Shown here in pieces: positions 1 to 7,727 of a DNA stretch of 64,000 nt. The notes beneath the pieces were generated by a model. The model saw only the letters and a program-made list of their open reading frames with translations. It did no database searches and was not told the DNA's origin. Position 1 is the first letter of the stretch, and each line of letters starts with the position of its first letter. The translations under genes and the position numbers were made by a program. Origin of the DNA: Pseudomonadales bacterium (GTDB lineage: Bacteria; Pseudomonadota; Gammaproteobacteria; Pseudomonadales; Ketobacteraceae); NCBI GenBank assembly GCA_002701845.1, contig NZXG01000059.1, positions 1-64,000 of the forward strand, read 5' to 3'.

Positions 1-118
1 TCTGGTGATGAATCTGCTGATCCATCTCAGGGTCTTTTGTTGGCTCTGGAAAAAGGCCAGTGCCGAGATGAGATGCTGGCTGATGCCGCTAATCACGAGG
101 CGTGTTTAAGAGTGGTGG
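1..118. other. Gene-free left edge
   Basis: No complete gene can be supported here. On the minus strand the reading frame that runs from about 97 to the left edge is open and could hold the displaced 3' end of the START-like gene next door, but it is too short to prove. Confidence 0.3.
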
Positions 119-646
119 TCACATGAATTCCAGCAGCAAGTACCGGCACCACACATCGGGAGCCGGTAACTTTATGAGCAGGCTCCAGATAACAGTGGCC
201 TCCTCAATGCGAACAAGATTATCTTTCCGGGGTAGAATATCCTGGGTGGCTATGCCGATGGTCCTGACGGTGTTGGTTTCCGCGTCCTGCTCCCAGCGAA
301 TGCGCGCCAGGGTATCCCGATCCCGGACTGGAAAAGGCATGTTACTGGATGTGTAAACCAGGTCCACGTTGGGCGCCTCCTGACCGTAGCGGTAGGATTC
401 CGCACAACGGTACACCCAGTCCGCACAGGTGGCGGGGGTTCTGATAATGGCAACCAGCTCATTGATCCCTGCATCAATCTCCGTGACGGCCAGATAGGCA
501 TGATAAGGCGATTCGAGCACTTTGGCGGACATTACTTTGATATTATGGGTTTGTTTTTTCAGCTCCCAGGTCAGATTATCTATTTGAGTGGTTGCACTGG
601 CGAGTTGGGGAACCAGCAGGGTAATGAATAAAAGCCAGATTTTCAT
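119..646 (-). CDS. START-domain-like lipid-binding protein, 3' end possibly frameshifted
   Basis: Predicted exported protein of about 175 residues. The ORF track begins further upstream, but the better start is the internal ATG at 646: it follows an AGGA ribosome site and opens directly into a signal peptide (MKIWLLFITLLVPQLASA). The mature part has features of bacterial START-type proteins: a CADWVYRC segment with two cysteines, PFPVRDRDTLARIRW in the middle, and a late VRIEE stretch. START domains bind lipids or other hydrophobic ligands; no ligand can be inferred here. The family normally continues past a Trp-x-x-x-Pro stretch into a DPGG-type turn and a final helix. Here the frame ends early after YLLLEFM, so a frameshift or recent truncation is suspected. 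It is divergent from the acetyltransferase gene at 813. The fold assignment is by motif memory only. Confidence 0.55.
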   Translation of the reverse strand: MKIWLLFITLLVPQLASATTQIDNLTWELKKQTHNIKVMSAKVLESPYHAYLAVTEIDAGINELVAIIRTPATCADWVYRCAESYRYGQEAPNVDLVYTSSNMPFPVRDRDTLARIRWEQDAETNTVRTIGIATQDILPRKDNLVRIEEATVIWSLLIKLPAPDVWCRYLLLEFM

Positions 647-812
647 GTTTTGGTCCTCGTAAGGGTAGTGATTGGGATACCAGGCCCCTGGATCAGGGCT
701 TCTGTTACGGATATACGGCCCAATATCGTGAAAGTTGCAGAGGGCGGGCACGGGGGCGGTGTGAATATTCACAGTTTGTGTTCTGGTATCGGTCACGACG
801 GTAAACCCGGGA

Positions 813-1322
813 ATGAAGTACGCTAAAAAAACCGATTTCAAGGATCTGGATCAGATTATCCGGTTGGTGAATTCCGCCTACCGGAGCGATGTGGGTAACA
901 ATCGTTGGACCAGTGAAACCGGTTTGGTGCAGGGTCACCGCCTATCTCTGGCTTCGTTGGAGCTGTTAATCACGGACGCTGATGTGGATTTGTACTTGTG
1001 TTACCTGGATGACCGGCTGGCAGGTTGTATCGCCATAACCTTTCACGGAGATATTGCCGAATTTGGGACTTTCGCGGTAGCGCCGGAATTGCATAATACC
1101 GGAATCGGCAAAGCGCTGTTGAGTTTTGCGGAGGGGGCCTGCAGGACCGATATCCGAATGTTTCAGGTGGCCGTGGTGTCGCTGAATCAGGATCTGATCC
1201 GGTTTTACGAGCGACGCGGCTACCGGCGAACCGGTGCTAAAATTCCCTTTCCCGCCGGTGCCGACGTGGGAAAACCTACGGTGGACAAGCTCGATCTGAC
1301 AGTGATGAAGAAGCGTCGGTAG
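813..1322 (+). CDS. GNAT-family N-acetyltransferase
   Basis: A 169-residue protein matching the usual length of a single-domain GNAT enzyme, which moves an acetyl group from acetyl-CoA to an amine. The acetyl-CoA pyrophosphate loop is visible as VAPELHNTGIGKALL near residues 88-102, following a beta strand (EFGTFAV), and the C-terminal motif B is DLIRFYERRGYRRTG. The N-terminus (LDQIIRLVNSAY) is the typical first helix. The substrate cannot be predicted. It has no operon partner: the upstream gene points the other way and downstream lies a broken nhaR. The ATG at 813 has only a weak upstream purine stretch (CCGGGA). Confidence 0.85.
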   Translation: MKYAKKTDFKDLDQIIRLVNSAYRSDVGNNRWTSETGLVQGHRLSLASLELLITDADVDLYLCYLDDRLAGCIAITFHGDIAEFGTFAVAPELHNTGIGKALLSFAEGACRTDIRMFQVAVVSLNQDLIRFYERRGYRRTGAKIPFPAGADVGKPTVDKLDLTVMKKRR

Positions 1323-1407
1323 GGCCTGTCAAAGCGTATGCGGTGGTCGTGGATACAAGCCACGGAGGCCCGGTTTGGAATCCATTCTTATTGCGCTTAT
1401 CCATGAC

Positions 1408-2021
1408 TCAATCACTGAACAGTGCGGTGCGTGCAATATCGCAAATTTCCGCCACGGCCGGATGTTTCACTTTCCGCTCAGCGGAAATGGCGTAGTATTT
1501 CTGCTTGATGCCTTTGAGTCTGCCGATGACTTTGACATTAAAATTTTTGCATACCTCACCTTCGATAGCTGAGGACATGAAAAATTCGCCCAGACCCGCC
1601 TGGCCAAAGGATTTTATCAAAGCACTATCATCAAACTGGCCGCGAATGGAAGGATGTAAATTATTATCCTGAAACCAGGTATCCAATAGGTGCCGCACGG
1701 CATACTCTGCGGTGGGCAATAATACCGGAGCGCCATTCATGGATTGAGGGAATCCTTTGCCAAATGTTTTCGCCAGTCTGAATGTTGCAAAGCAACTCAA
1801 TTCACTTTCACCCAACAGATGATTGTAGGCCTTGATACTGGTGGCACTGGTGATCGGTGTGTCGCTGAGCACCATATCAACTTTGTGAATGGCAAGGTCT
1901 GCCAGCATAGCGTCCAGTGGCCCCTCGCGGCTGATAAGACTGATTTCCTGTGGGAGATGCAGCGCAGGTTCGATTATCTTGCAAACAATGGTTCTGGGGA
2001 GGGCAGAGGGAGTTATAACTG
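1408..2021 (-). pseudogene. nhaR: nhaR remnant (C-terminal effector domain only)
   Basis: This frame encodes the C-terminal two thirds of a NhaR-type LysR regulator, recognisable from the run AIHKVDMVLSDTPI, GQFDDSALIKSFGQ, YYAISAERKVKHPAV and a final ALFSD, all of which line up with the E. coli NhaR effector domain from memory. NhaR activates sodium/proton antiporter genes in response to sodium. The N-terminal winged-helix DNA-binding domain is missing: homology stops at the edge of the IS256-type element at about 2022, and the ORF as given merely reads on into the element. No N-terminal half is found on the far side of the element and no nhaA lies nearby, so this copy cannot work as a regulator. 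Confidence 0.82.
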
Positions 2022-2045
2022 AATCTGGTGTACAGGAAAGTTGAA
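2022..2045 (+). repeat. Left terminal inverted repeat of the IS256-type element
   Basis: Starts AATCTGGTGT and contains AGTTGAA about 17 bases in; pairs with the reverse complement of 3358-3380. It coincides with the point at which NhaR homology stops. Confidence 0.7.
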
Positions 2046-2110
2046 AAGTAGCGGTGTATCTGGTTGATTTGTTGTCGCTAAACAAAACAGTCAACAAGAG
2101 GTACACCGCT

Positions 2111-3370
2111 ATGAATAAGAGTAACGTTGTCGCATTGTCAGGTCCAGCCGAATCAGCAGATCCGTTAACCGAGCTGCTGCGCCAAGGAGCCCGAGAACTG
2201 ATTCAGAAGGCTGTGGAAGCCGAGCTGGCTGAGTATCTTGACAGTTTTCAGGATCGCCGGTTGGAGGATGGTCGTGCAGCGGTTGTGCGCAATGGTCACC
2301 ACCCTGAACGAGAGCTACAAACAGGTATCGGACCTGTAACTGTTAAGGTACCCAAGGTGAGATCGCGGGACGGCAATCCTGTCACCTTCCGGTCAGCCCT
2401 GGTGCCGCCGTATGTCCGCAAGACACGCTCGTTGGAGGCGGCACTGCCCTGGCTATACCTGAAAGGGGTTTCCACCGGTGAGATGGAAGAGGCGCTGGAG
2501 GTGCTGGTTGGCCCGGATGCCAAGGGGCTCTCGGCAAGCACGGTCGCGCGACTCAAGCGCCAATGGGCGGAGGAGTATGAGCACTGGCGTCAAACAAGGC
2601 TGGACCGGGATCGCTGGGTTTATCTCTGGGCTGATGGTATCTACAGCGGCTTGAGAGCGGAAGATGCCAAGCTCTGCGCCCTGGTGATTATCGGCGTCAA
2701 TGACCGTGGCCAGAAGCATTTTCTGGCCATTGAAGACGGGATACGGGAATCTACCCAGAGCTGGCGTGAGGTACTTCTGGGACTTAAAGCCCGGGGCATG
2801 AACTCGCCCAAGCTGGCGGTTGGTGATGGCGCCATGGGTTTCTGGGCGGCACTGGACGAGGTCTATAGCGAAACCCGCCAGCAACGTTGCTGGATGCACA
2901 AGACGGGCAACGTACTGAACTATGTGCCAAAGTCAGTACAACCCAAGATGAAGCAGGCGTTGCATGATATCTGGCAGGCAGCAACACGAGAGGACGCCAA
3001 CGCCGCCTTTGACCGGTTTGAGAAAACCTACGAGCCGAAGTATCCCAAGGCGGTTCAATGCTTGCAAAAAGACCGGGAGGAGTTGATGGCCTTCTATGAC
3101 TATCCGGCAAGGCATTGGCAGAGCCTGCGAACAACAAACCCGATTGAGTCGACATTCGGCACCATACGGCACCGAACGAAACGCTCGAAAGGCTGCTTGA
3201 GTCGAGACAGCATGTTGCACATGATCTACAAACTGGGTCAGTGTGCACAAAAGAACTGGCGCAGGCAACGAGGATTTAATTACCTGGCCAAGGTCGTCCA
3301 GGGTGTAAAATTCAGGGATGGTGAAGAGGTGGTGACAGCCAATCAGGGCGTCGTTCGTTCAACTGGCTAA
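2111..3370 (+). CDS. IS256-family transposase
   Basis: A 419-residue DDE transposase that would cut and rejoin the ends of the surrounding element. The ORF track starts upstream at 2054, but the ATG at 2111 has an AAGAGG ribosome site and gives the family's usual N-terminus (MNKSNVVAL). The N-terminal region ends in the conserved AELAEYL segment; the catalytic core shows YLWADGIYSGL (first Asp), KLAVGDGAMGFWAAL (second Asp) and TTNPIESTFGTIRHRT (Glu in the NPIE signature), followed by the basic RSKGCLS segment. Its length is full and no internal stop is seen, so the enzyme may still be active. The C-terminal end overlaps the right inverted repeat. Confidence 0.93.
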   Translation: MNKSNVVALSGPAESADPLTELLRQGARELIQKAVEAELAEYLDSFQDRRLEDGRAAVVRNGHHPERELQTGIGPVTVKVPKVRSRDGNPVTFRSALVPPYVRKTRSLEAALPWLYLKGVSTGEMEEALEVLVGPDAKGLSASTVARLKRQWAEEYEHWRQTRLDRDRWVYLWADGIYSGLRAEDAKLCALVIIGVNDRGQKHFLAIEDGIRESTQSWREVLLGLKARGMNSPKLAVGDGAMGFWAALDEVYSETRQQRCWMHKTGNVLNYVPKSVQPKMKQALHDIWQAATREDANAAFDRFEKTYEPKYPKAVQCLQKDREELMAFYDYPARHWQSLRTTNPIESTFGTIRHRTKRSKGCLSRDSMLHMIYKLGQCAQKNWRRQRGFNYLAKVVQGVKFRDGEEVVTANQGVVRSTG

Positions 3371-3380
3371 ACACCAGATT
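3358..3380 (-). repeat. Right terminal inverted repeat of the IS256-type element
   Basis: Reverse complement begins AATCTGGTGT and has AGTTGAA at its inner end, matching the left repeat at 17 or more positions. It overlaps the last codons of the transposase. Confidence 0.7.
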
Positions 3381-3398
3381 TGACAATAACTCGGTAGA

Positions 3399-3701
3399 TT
3401 GGCGGCCGAGCTTGGTGCCACGCAGAAAATGATTGCAAAACTGGACTCCGAGCAGCGCAAATTAACAGCCAACCTGGGGTCAAAAGTAGAAGAAGTCGAG
3501 TCGCTTAAGGCCCAACTTTCCGAGTTCGAAGAGCAAGCAGAGGAGTTCGGTAAGCTCAAAAAGCTGAATGAAGAGCTTCAAGCCTGGAAAGCCGAAGCGT
3601 CCGTGTCGATTGGCAAGCTCGAAACGGAAATCTCAATTAAGACAGAAATGATGAATCGCTTGCTGGAAAAAAGAAGTAACACCCCAGAAGCCAGTGGGTG
3701 A
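3399..3701 (+). pseudogene. 3' remnant of a coiled-coil protein gene
   Basis: The frame gives about 100 residues of almost continuous heptad-like sequence (KLDSEQRKLTANLGSKVEEVE, then LKAQLSEFEEQAEEFGKLKKL), so a long coiled coil is predicted. The only start in frame is a TTG without a ribosome site, and a stop codon lies four codons upstream at 3387, only a few bases outside the insertion sequence. It is therefore best read as the tail of a longer gene that lost its 5' part. Small coiled-coil proteins are known at the 3' end of some tyrosine-recombinase transposon operons (TnpC of Tn554 is one), which would fit the palindrome 170 bp downstream, but that link is inference. Confidence 0.45.
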
Positions 3702-4041
3702 CCTGCTGCTCTCAGGCTCAGTAGGGTATTTGCTCTTATCGCGGGCCACCTAAGGCGCTTCGCAGACCTTTTTGCTGTTTTACGACAGAGAAGGCTCATA
3801 CCCGGTCGGCCGTATGATTTTAGCCCAAAGAGCAGGTGTAAATCGATAGCAGAAGTCAGTGTTGTATCGAATTACGCATACCATGCGTAATTGCGCGTAA
3901 TTTCCAAAAATTAGAGTGGCGCCAGGGGTTTGTATTCGAGTGGCTAAATTTAGACGTTTCACCGATACCTAAACACAGATTCTATATATTTTCAATAAAA
4001 ACAGAAGGTTAGGGTAACTTTGGCGAATTTTTCCAGAATGA
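3702..4041. other. Gene-free junction region
   Basis: About 340 bp without a supportable gene between the coiled-coil remnant and the truncated dehydrogenase. It holds a perfect 10-bp palindrome around 3870-3892 and becomes clearly AT-rich towards 3960-4030 (TTCTATATATTTTCAATAAA), unlike the GC-rich genes to its right. It probably contains the boundary between foreign DNA and the old catabolic operon. Confidence 0.55.
3870..3902. repeat. Perfect palindrome plus third half-copy
   Basis: AATTACGCAT and its exact reverse complement ATGCGTAATT are separated by 3 bases, and a partial third copy (GCGCGTAATT) follows immediately. Such repeats are expected of a recombinase or repressor binding site; no cognate protein gene remains nearby. 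Confidence 0.6.
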
Positions 4042-5169
4042 CGGCCGACCCTCACCAACGACGAACGCTGTGCCGGCCCCGGTCTGGTGGGATATCTGGT
4101 AAAGGGCGCCCTGGATCGCGAGATTCCGCTGCACACCAATGTCAATGTTGAAGAGCTTATCGGCGATGGAGAACGGGTGATCGGCGTGCGCGCCACCCGC
4201 GATGGGGAAACGCTCTATATCAAGGCCAACCGCGGTGTCGTGCTGGCGGTGAGCAGCTATGAACGCAACGCCAGCTACGCCAAGACTCTGGGCCACCAGC
4301 TTAAAGTGGAATCCATGGTCATGCCTTCCATCAACGGCGCGCACTTGCGCCTGGCGGGTCCGGTGGGCGGCCGGGTGGCGCGGGTACCGGATGTGACCCT
4401 GCTGGGCTTTCACGTACCCGGCGAAGAGCAGGAAAACGGCGTACCCCTGTGGCGCGGCGCCCTGCCGTTCCTGGGCCTGCCCCATACCATTGTGGTAAAC
4501 CGGGCCGGGAAACGCTTTGCCAATGAGGGTTTCTACCGTTACATCTATTACGCCACCGACATCATTGATGGCAACACCCAAACCCATCCCAATTATCCCT
4601 GTTGGGCCATCCTGGATCAGCAGGCGCGGGACAAGTATCCCTTCGGTTCGCTGATGCCCGGTCAGCCCATGCCGGAGGCACTGAGGGTCAGCGCCGACAG
4701 CCTGGAGCAACTGGCGGAAAAGATTGGCGTGGACGCTGCCGCTTTGGGGGGAACCGTCGAACGCTTCAATGGCTTCTGCGAGACCGGCGTGGACGAAGAT
4801 TTCCATCGCGGCACTCACCCCTGGGGCGCACTAATGTGCGGCGACCAGTCCCGTCAGCCCAATGCCAATCTTGGCCCGCTGGAACGGGGGCCGTTTTATG
4901 CGATCCCCCTGCATCGGCTGGCAGGGGGCGGTATCGCCGCGTCCGGACTGGTGGCGGATCAACATTGTCAGGTGATGGGCTGGAACGATGAACCCATCGC
5001 CGGCCTCTACGTCGCGGGCAACTCCCAGGCGTGCCTGGACAACGGTGCATTCATGCAAAGCGGCATCACCAACGCCCGCGGCCTTACCCACGGCTACCTG
5101 GCCGGTCGCAACGCGGCGGGCAAACCCAGTGATTTACTGCAACAAGCCATTCAGCGATTGGGCCTCTAG
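4042..5169 (+). pseudogene. 5'-truncated FAD-dependent oxidoreductase (3-oxosteroid dehydrogenase type)
   Basis: About 375 codons encode the C-terminal two thirds of a flavoprotein of the fumarate reductase/3-oxosteroid dehydrogenase superfamily. Visible parts are GLVGYLVKGALDREIPL, the NRAGKRFANEGFY segment of the substrate side, RFNGFCETGVDEDF, and the late GLYVAGNSQACLDNGAF flavin-binding motif. The N-terminal Rossmann part with its GxGxxG dinucleotide motif (normally the first ~170 residues) is absent. The frame extends upstream of the GTG called in the ORF track as RPTLTNDERCAGPG and then hits a TGA at 4039, with unrelated AT-rich DNA beyond. Without the FAD fold the product should be inactive. 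The three genes downstream are tightly packed behind it, so it was once the first or an early gene of that operon. Confidence 0.8.
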
Positions 5170-5178
5170 GGAGCGTTT

Positions 5179-5793
5179 ATGATCGCAAATGAACAAACTT
5201 TTACCATCAACACATCGATCGATAAGGTATGGAATTATGTGGAGGATATTCCACGCTGGGCCGCTATCTTTCCCGGCCACCAGAATTGTGAGTTGTTATC
5301 AGAGCATGATTCGACCTGGACCATAAAAGTCAGTGCCGTCGGCGTGACCCGCACTGATAAAGTTCAGGTGCATGTGGAGGAATGGGCCGGCCCCGAAAGA
5401 GTCGACTTCGTATTCAGCGTTGATGATCTGCCGGTGGAGGGTAACGGTTCTTACCTGGCCAGCTCCCGCAGCCCCCTGGAAACCGATGTCACCCTGAAAG
5501 TCTGCATCATCGGCAGCGGGCCCATGGCGCCCATGTGGGAAGCGGTGGGCACCCCCATGTTGCCGGAACTTGTCAAGACCTTCGCCGCCAAACTCACCGC
5601 GGAGATCGAACAGGCAGCCGGTGTGGAGAATGCCCGGACCGCGGACAACAGCTTTGCCCTATCCATGTTCAAAGGCATGGTGAAATCCGGTTTCGCCACC
5701 CTGGCATTCTGGTTAACGCGCCTGTTCGGTCTGGGTAACAAAAATTCCAGTAAAGACAAAATTTCCAATAAAGAAAAGGAAAGTTCCTCATGA
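5179..5793 (+). CDS. SRPBCC (CoxG-like) family protein
   Basis: A 204-residue protein with an SRPBCC helix-grip fold of the CoxG type: IDKVWNYVEDIPRWAAIFPGH at the N-terminus and a long final helix (TFAAKLTAEIEQ). CoxG-like proteins bind hydrophobic ligands or help anchor a partner enzyme at the membrane. After the domain comes a hydrophobic stretch (FATLAFWLTRLFGLG, about residues 173-187) and then a Lys/Ser-rich tail, consistent with peripheral membrane attachment. It begins 9 bp after the truncated dehydrogenase and overlaps the next gene by 4 bp (ATGA), so the set is an operon. The intact frame suggests decay of the operon is recent. The ligand is unknown. Confidence 0.75.
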   Translation: MIANEQTFTINTSIDKVWNYVEDIPRWAAIFPGHQNCELLSEHDSTWTIKVSAVGVTRTDKVQVHVEEWAGPERVDFVFSVDDLPVEGNGSYLASSRSPLETDVTLKVCIIGSGPMAPMWEAVGTPMLPELVKTFAAKLTAEIEQAAGVENARTADNSFALSMFKGMVKSGFATLAFWLTRLFGLGNKNSSKDKISNKEKESSS

Positions 5794-6218
5794 GTGAACA
5801 ACTGGAACACAACAAAAAAGTCGTAAAAACCTTTATTGATGCCATGGGCACCAGCGACCCAGAGACAGCCGCCACCTGCCTGGCCCCGGACGCCTTCACC
5901 CTGGCCAAAGGCTTTGGCAAGTTCGCCGGCGTGCGGGAGTTCGATACCATCGTGGGCACCATCGCCGCATTCAAGCAGTTATTGCCCACGGGCTTAAGGC
6001 CGGATTATGTCAGCGTCACCGCCAAGGGTGACCGCGTGGTGGTGGAGTTTGAAGGCAACGCCACCACCTGCGATAACAAACCGTACACCAACGAGTACTG
6101 CATGGTGTTCACCCTGCGCGATGGCAAGATCAAGCAGGTCAATGAGTATTTCTGCACCAAGACCGCCGATGAAGTGTTGTGGCCCCTGGTGGCGGGCATG
6201 GCTAACGAGATTCCTTAA
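5790..6218 (+). CDS. NTF2-like (SnoaL/ketosteroid isomerase fold) protein
   Basis: A 142-residue protein of the cone-shaped NTF2/SnoaL fold, recognised from VVKTFIDAMGTSDPETAATCL at the start and the paired strands VVVEFEGNATTCDNKPY and YCMVFTLRDGKIKQVNEYFC. Members include ketosteroid isomerase, polyketide cyclases and many non-catalytic binding proteins. In this operon, between a steroid-dehydrogenase-like flavoprotein and an SDR, a role in ring or enone chemistry of a terpenoid or steroid is plausible but unproven. It overlaps the preceding stop codon (ATGA) and abuts the SDR start directly. Confidence 0.78.
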   Translation: MSEQLEHNKKVVKTFIDAMGTSDPETAATCLAPDAFTLAKGFGKFAGVREFDTIVGTIAAFKQLLPTGLRPDYVSVTAKGDRVVVEFEGNATTCDNKPYTNEYCMVFTLRDGKIKQVNEYFCTKTADEVLWPLVAGMANEIP

Positions 6219-6989
6219 ATGTCAGAATTGCTCGCCAATAAAACCGCCATCATCACCGGTGCCGCCAGCGGCATCGGCCGCGCCAGTGCCGAACTGTTTG
6301 TGCAACAGGGAGCCAATGTCGTCATCGCCGATGTGAACGCAGAGGCGGGCCAGGCCCTGGCGGATACCCTGGGCAGGAATGCTGCCTTCCACGCCACGGA
6401 TGTCTCAGACCCGAAACAAATTCAGGCGCTGGTGGACTTCACCGTAGACCACTTCGGCGGCCTGGACGTCATGTACAACAATGCCGGCATCAGTGGCGCC
6501 ATTCACCAGAGCTTTCTGGAAGACGACCTGCAGGATTTCGACAAGGTCATCTCGATCAATCTGTTCGGCACCATGGTGGGCTGTCAGATTGCCGGCCGCC
6601 ACATGGCCAGGCATGGGGGTGGCTCCATTATCAATACCTCTTCGCTGGCAGCACTGAAACCGGGCCTGCCCCTGATCAGCTACCGCACCGCAAAAGCCGG
6701 CGTCATGCAGCTCACGGAATGCATAGCCCGGGAGCTGGGGGTACATGGTATCCGGGTCAATTGCATTGCCCCCGGCCACATTCCGGCGGGCATGACTTTC
6801 TACGATATTTCCGAACGCATCCGCCAGAATCAGCCCCTGCAACGCCAGGGCTCAACGGCGGACGTGGCCAATGCCGCGCTGTACTTTGCCAGCGAGTTGT
6901 CGGCCCAGGTGACCGGCACCATTCTGCCGGTGGATGGTGGCACCAATCTGGGCGGACCTATCTACATCAAACCAGCCACCAAAGGCTGA
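6219..6989 (+). CDS. Short-chain dehydrogenase/reductase (SDR)
   Basis: A 256-residue classical SDR, an NAD(P)-dependent alcohol/ketone oxidoreductase. Visible are the cofactor motif TGAASGIGRA (residues ~13-22), a D at the end of strand 2 (VVIADVNAE) that favours NAD over NADP, NNAG near residue 87, the catalytic Ser in NTSSLAAL, the YRTAK form of the YxxxK motif, and the PGHIPAGM loop. The gene follows the NTF2-like gene without a gap, so it is the last member of the four-gene catabolic operon. The substrate is unknown; the partner genes point to a hydroxylated terpenoid or steroid-like compound. No terminator is obvious before the tRNA. Confidence 0.88.
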   Translation: MSELLANKTAIITGAASGIGRASAELFVQQGANVVIADVNAEAGQALADTLGRNAAFHATDVSDPKQIQALVDFTVDHFGGLDVMYNNAGISGAIHQSFLEDDLQDFDKVISINLFGTMVGCQIAGRHMARHGGGSIINTSSLAALKPGLPLISYRTAKAGVMQLTECIARELGVHGIRVNCIAPGHIPAGMTFYDISERIRQNQPLQRQGSTADVANAALYFASELSAQVTGTILPVDGGTNLGGPIYIKPATKG

Positions 6990-7040
6990 TGCAGCTCGGT
7001 TAAATATTATTCGGGATTTCAGGGAGTTAGATAGAGAAGA

Positions 7041-7131
7041 TGGCGGTGGGCCAGGGATTCGAACCCCGGGTAGGCTATTAACCTACGGCGGTTTTCAAGA
7101 CCGCTGCATTCAACCACTCTGCCAGCCCACC
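7041..7131 (-). tRNA. tRNA-Ser (anticodon UGA)
   Basis: On the minus strand the sequence starts GGTGGGCTGGCAGAGTGG and ends GGTTCGAATCCC, then GCCCACC-G-CCA. The 7-bp acceptor stem GGTGGGC/GCCCACC pairs fully, the anticodon loop is TTGAAAA, reading UGA, and there is a long variable arm (GTAGGTTAATAGCCTAC) as in serine tRNAs. The CCA end is encoded. It lies next to the tus genes, as in pseudomonads. Confidence 0.96.
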
Positions 7132-7322
7132 GTGGAAGAGGCGCAAATCATAACGCAAACCTATGATTCTGTGAAGGAAAATTTCCTTATATCCGGCTTG
7201 GAGGGGGCCCCGTGGACAGCAGCGTCCGAGCCGGTATTGCGGACGGCTTGATTTAGATTCCCGCCTGCCTATCATGGCACTGTCTATGCCAAACTATGCC
7301 AAAGCCAGGTAGTGAACCGTCC

Positions 7323-7715
7323 ATGAACTTTTCCATTCACGTGCTCTGCGCCCCCAACCGGCACCAGAGCAGCCTCAGTGCCCTGCGCTTCTGCCAGGCT
7401 GCGCTGGACCGTGGTCACCAGATCCAGCGGGTGTTTTTCTCCGGCGACGGGGTGCTGACGGGTAACCGCCTGACCGCCGCGCCCCAGGGGGAGCCGGACT
7501 GGTACGCCGGCTGGCGCCTCCTGGCCCGTGATCACGGCGTTGAATTGGTGGTTTGCATCTCCGCCAGTCTGCGCCGCGGGGTTCTGGATGCCGGTGAAGC
7601 CGGCCGCTATCAAAAAGACGGCCATAATCTGGCGCCGGAGTTTATCCTGTCCGGACTGGGCCAGCTGGTGGAGGCGGGCCTGGAATGCGATCGCCTGATC
7701 ACCTTCGGCGCCTGA
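7323..7715 (+). CDS. tusD: Sulfurtransferase subunit TusD
   Basis: TusD of the TusBCD sulfur-relay hexamer, which takes persulfide sulfur from TusA and hands it to TusE on the way to the wobble uridine of tRNA. The ORF track starts at 7296, but the second Met at 7323 gives the family N-terminus MNFSIHVLCAPN. The 130-residue length is normal. The active cysteine is in LVVCISASLRRGV (about residue 77), followed by the family ending FILSGLGQLVEAGLECDRLI. It heads the cluster tusD-tusC-tusB-tusE, all with gaps under 13 bp. Confidence 0.93.
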   Translation: MNFSIHVLCAPNRHQSSLSALRFCQAALDRGHQIQRVFFSGDGVLTGNRLTAAPQGEPDWYAGWRLLARDHGVELVVCISASLRRGVLDAGEAGRYQKDGHNLAPEFILSGLGQLVEAGLECDRLITFGA

Positions 7716-7727
7716 GGTAACCCAGCC

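Larger units (their letters stand above)
2022..3380 (+). mobile_element. IS256-family insertion sequence
   Basis: An element of about 1.36 kb, typical for IS256, carrying one transposase gene that fills nearly all of it. The ends are imperfect inverted repeats: both begin AATCTGGTGT and share AGTTGAA further in. I see no matching 8-9 bp direct repeat immediately outside: the left flank reads TATAACTG and the right flank TGACAATA. Both neighbouring genes lack their 5' parts, which suggests a deletion or recombination next to the element rather than a simple insertion. The boundary is uncertain by a few bases. Confidence 0.8.

Noticed and set aside
3702-4041. CRISPR or integron attC array at the palindrome
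   Set aside because: Only two and a half copies of a 10-bp half site without regular spacers; no integrase or cas gene nearby.
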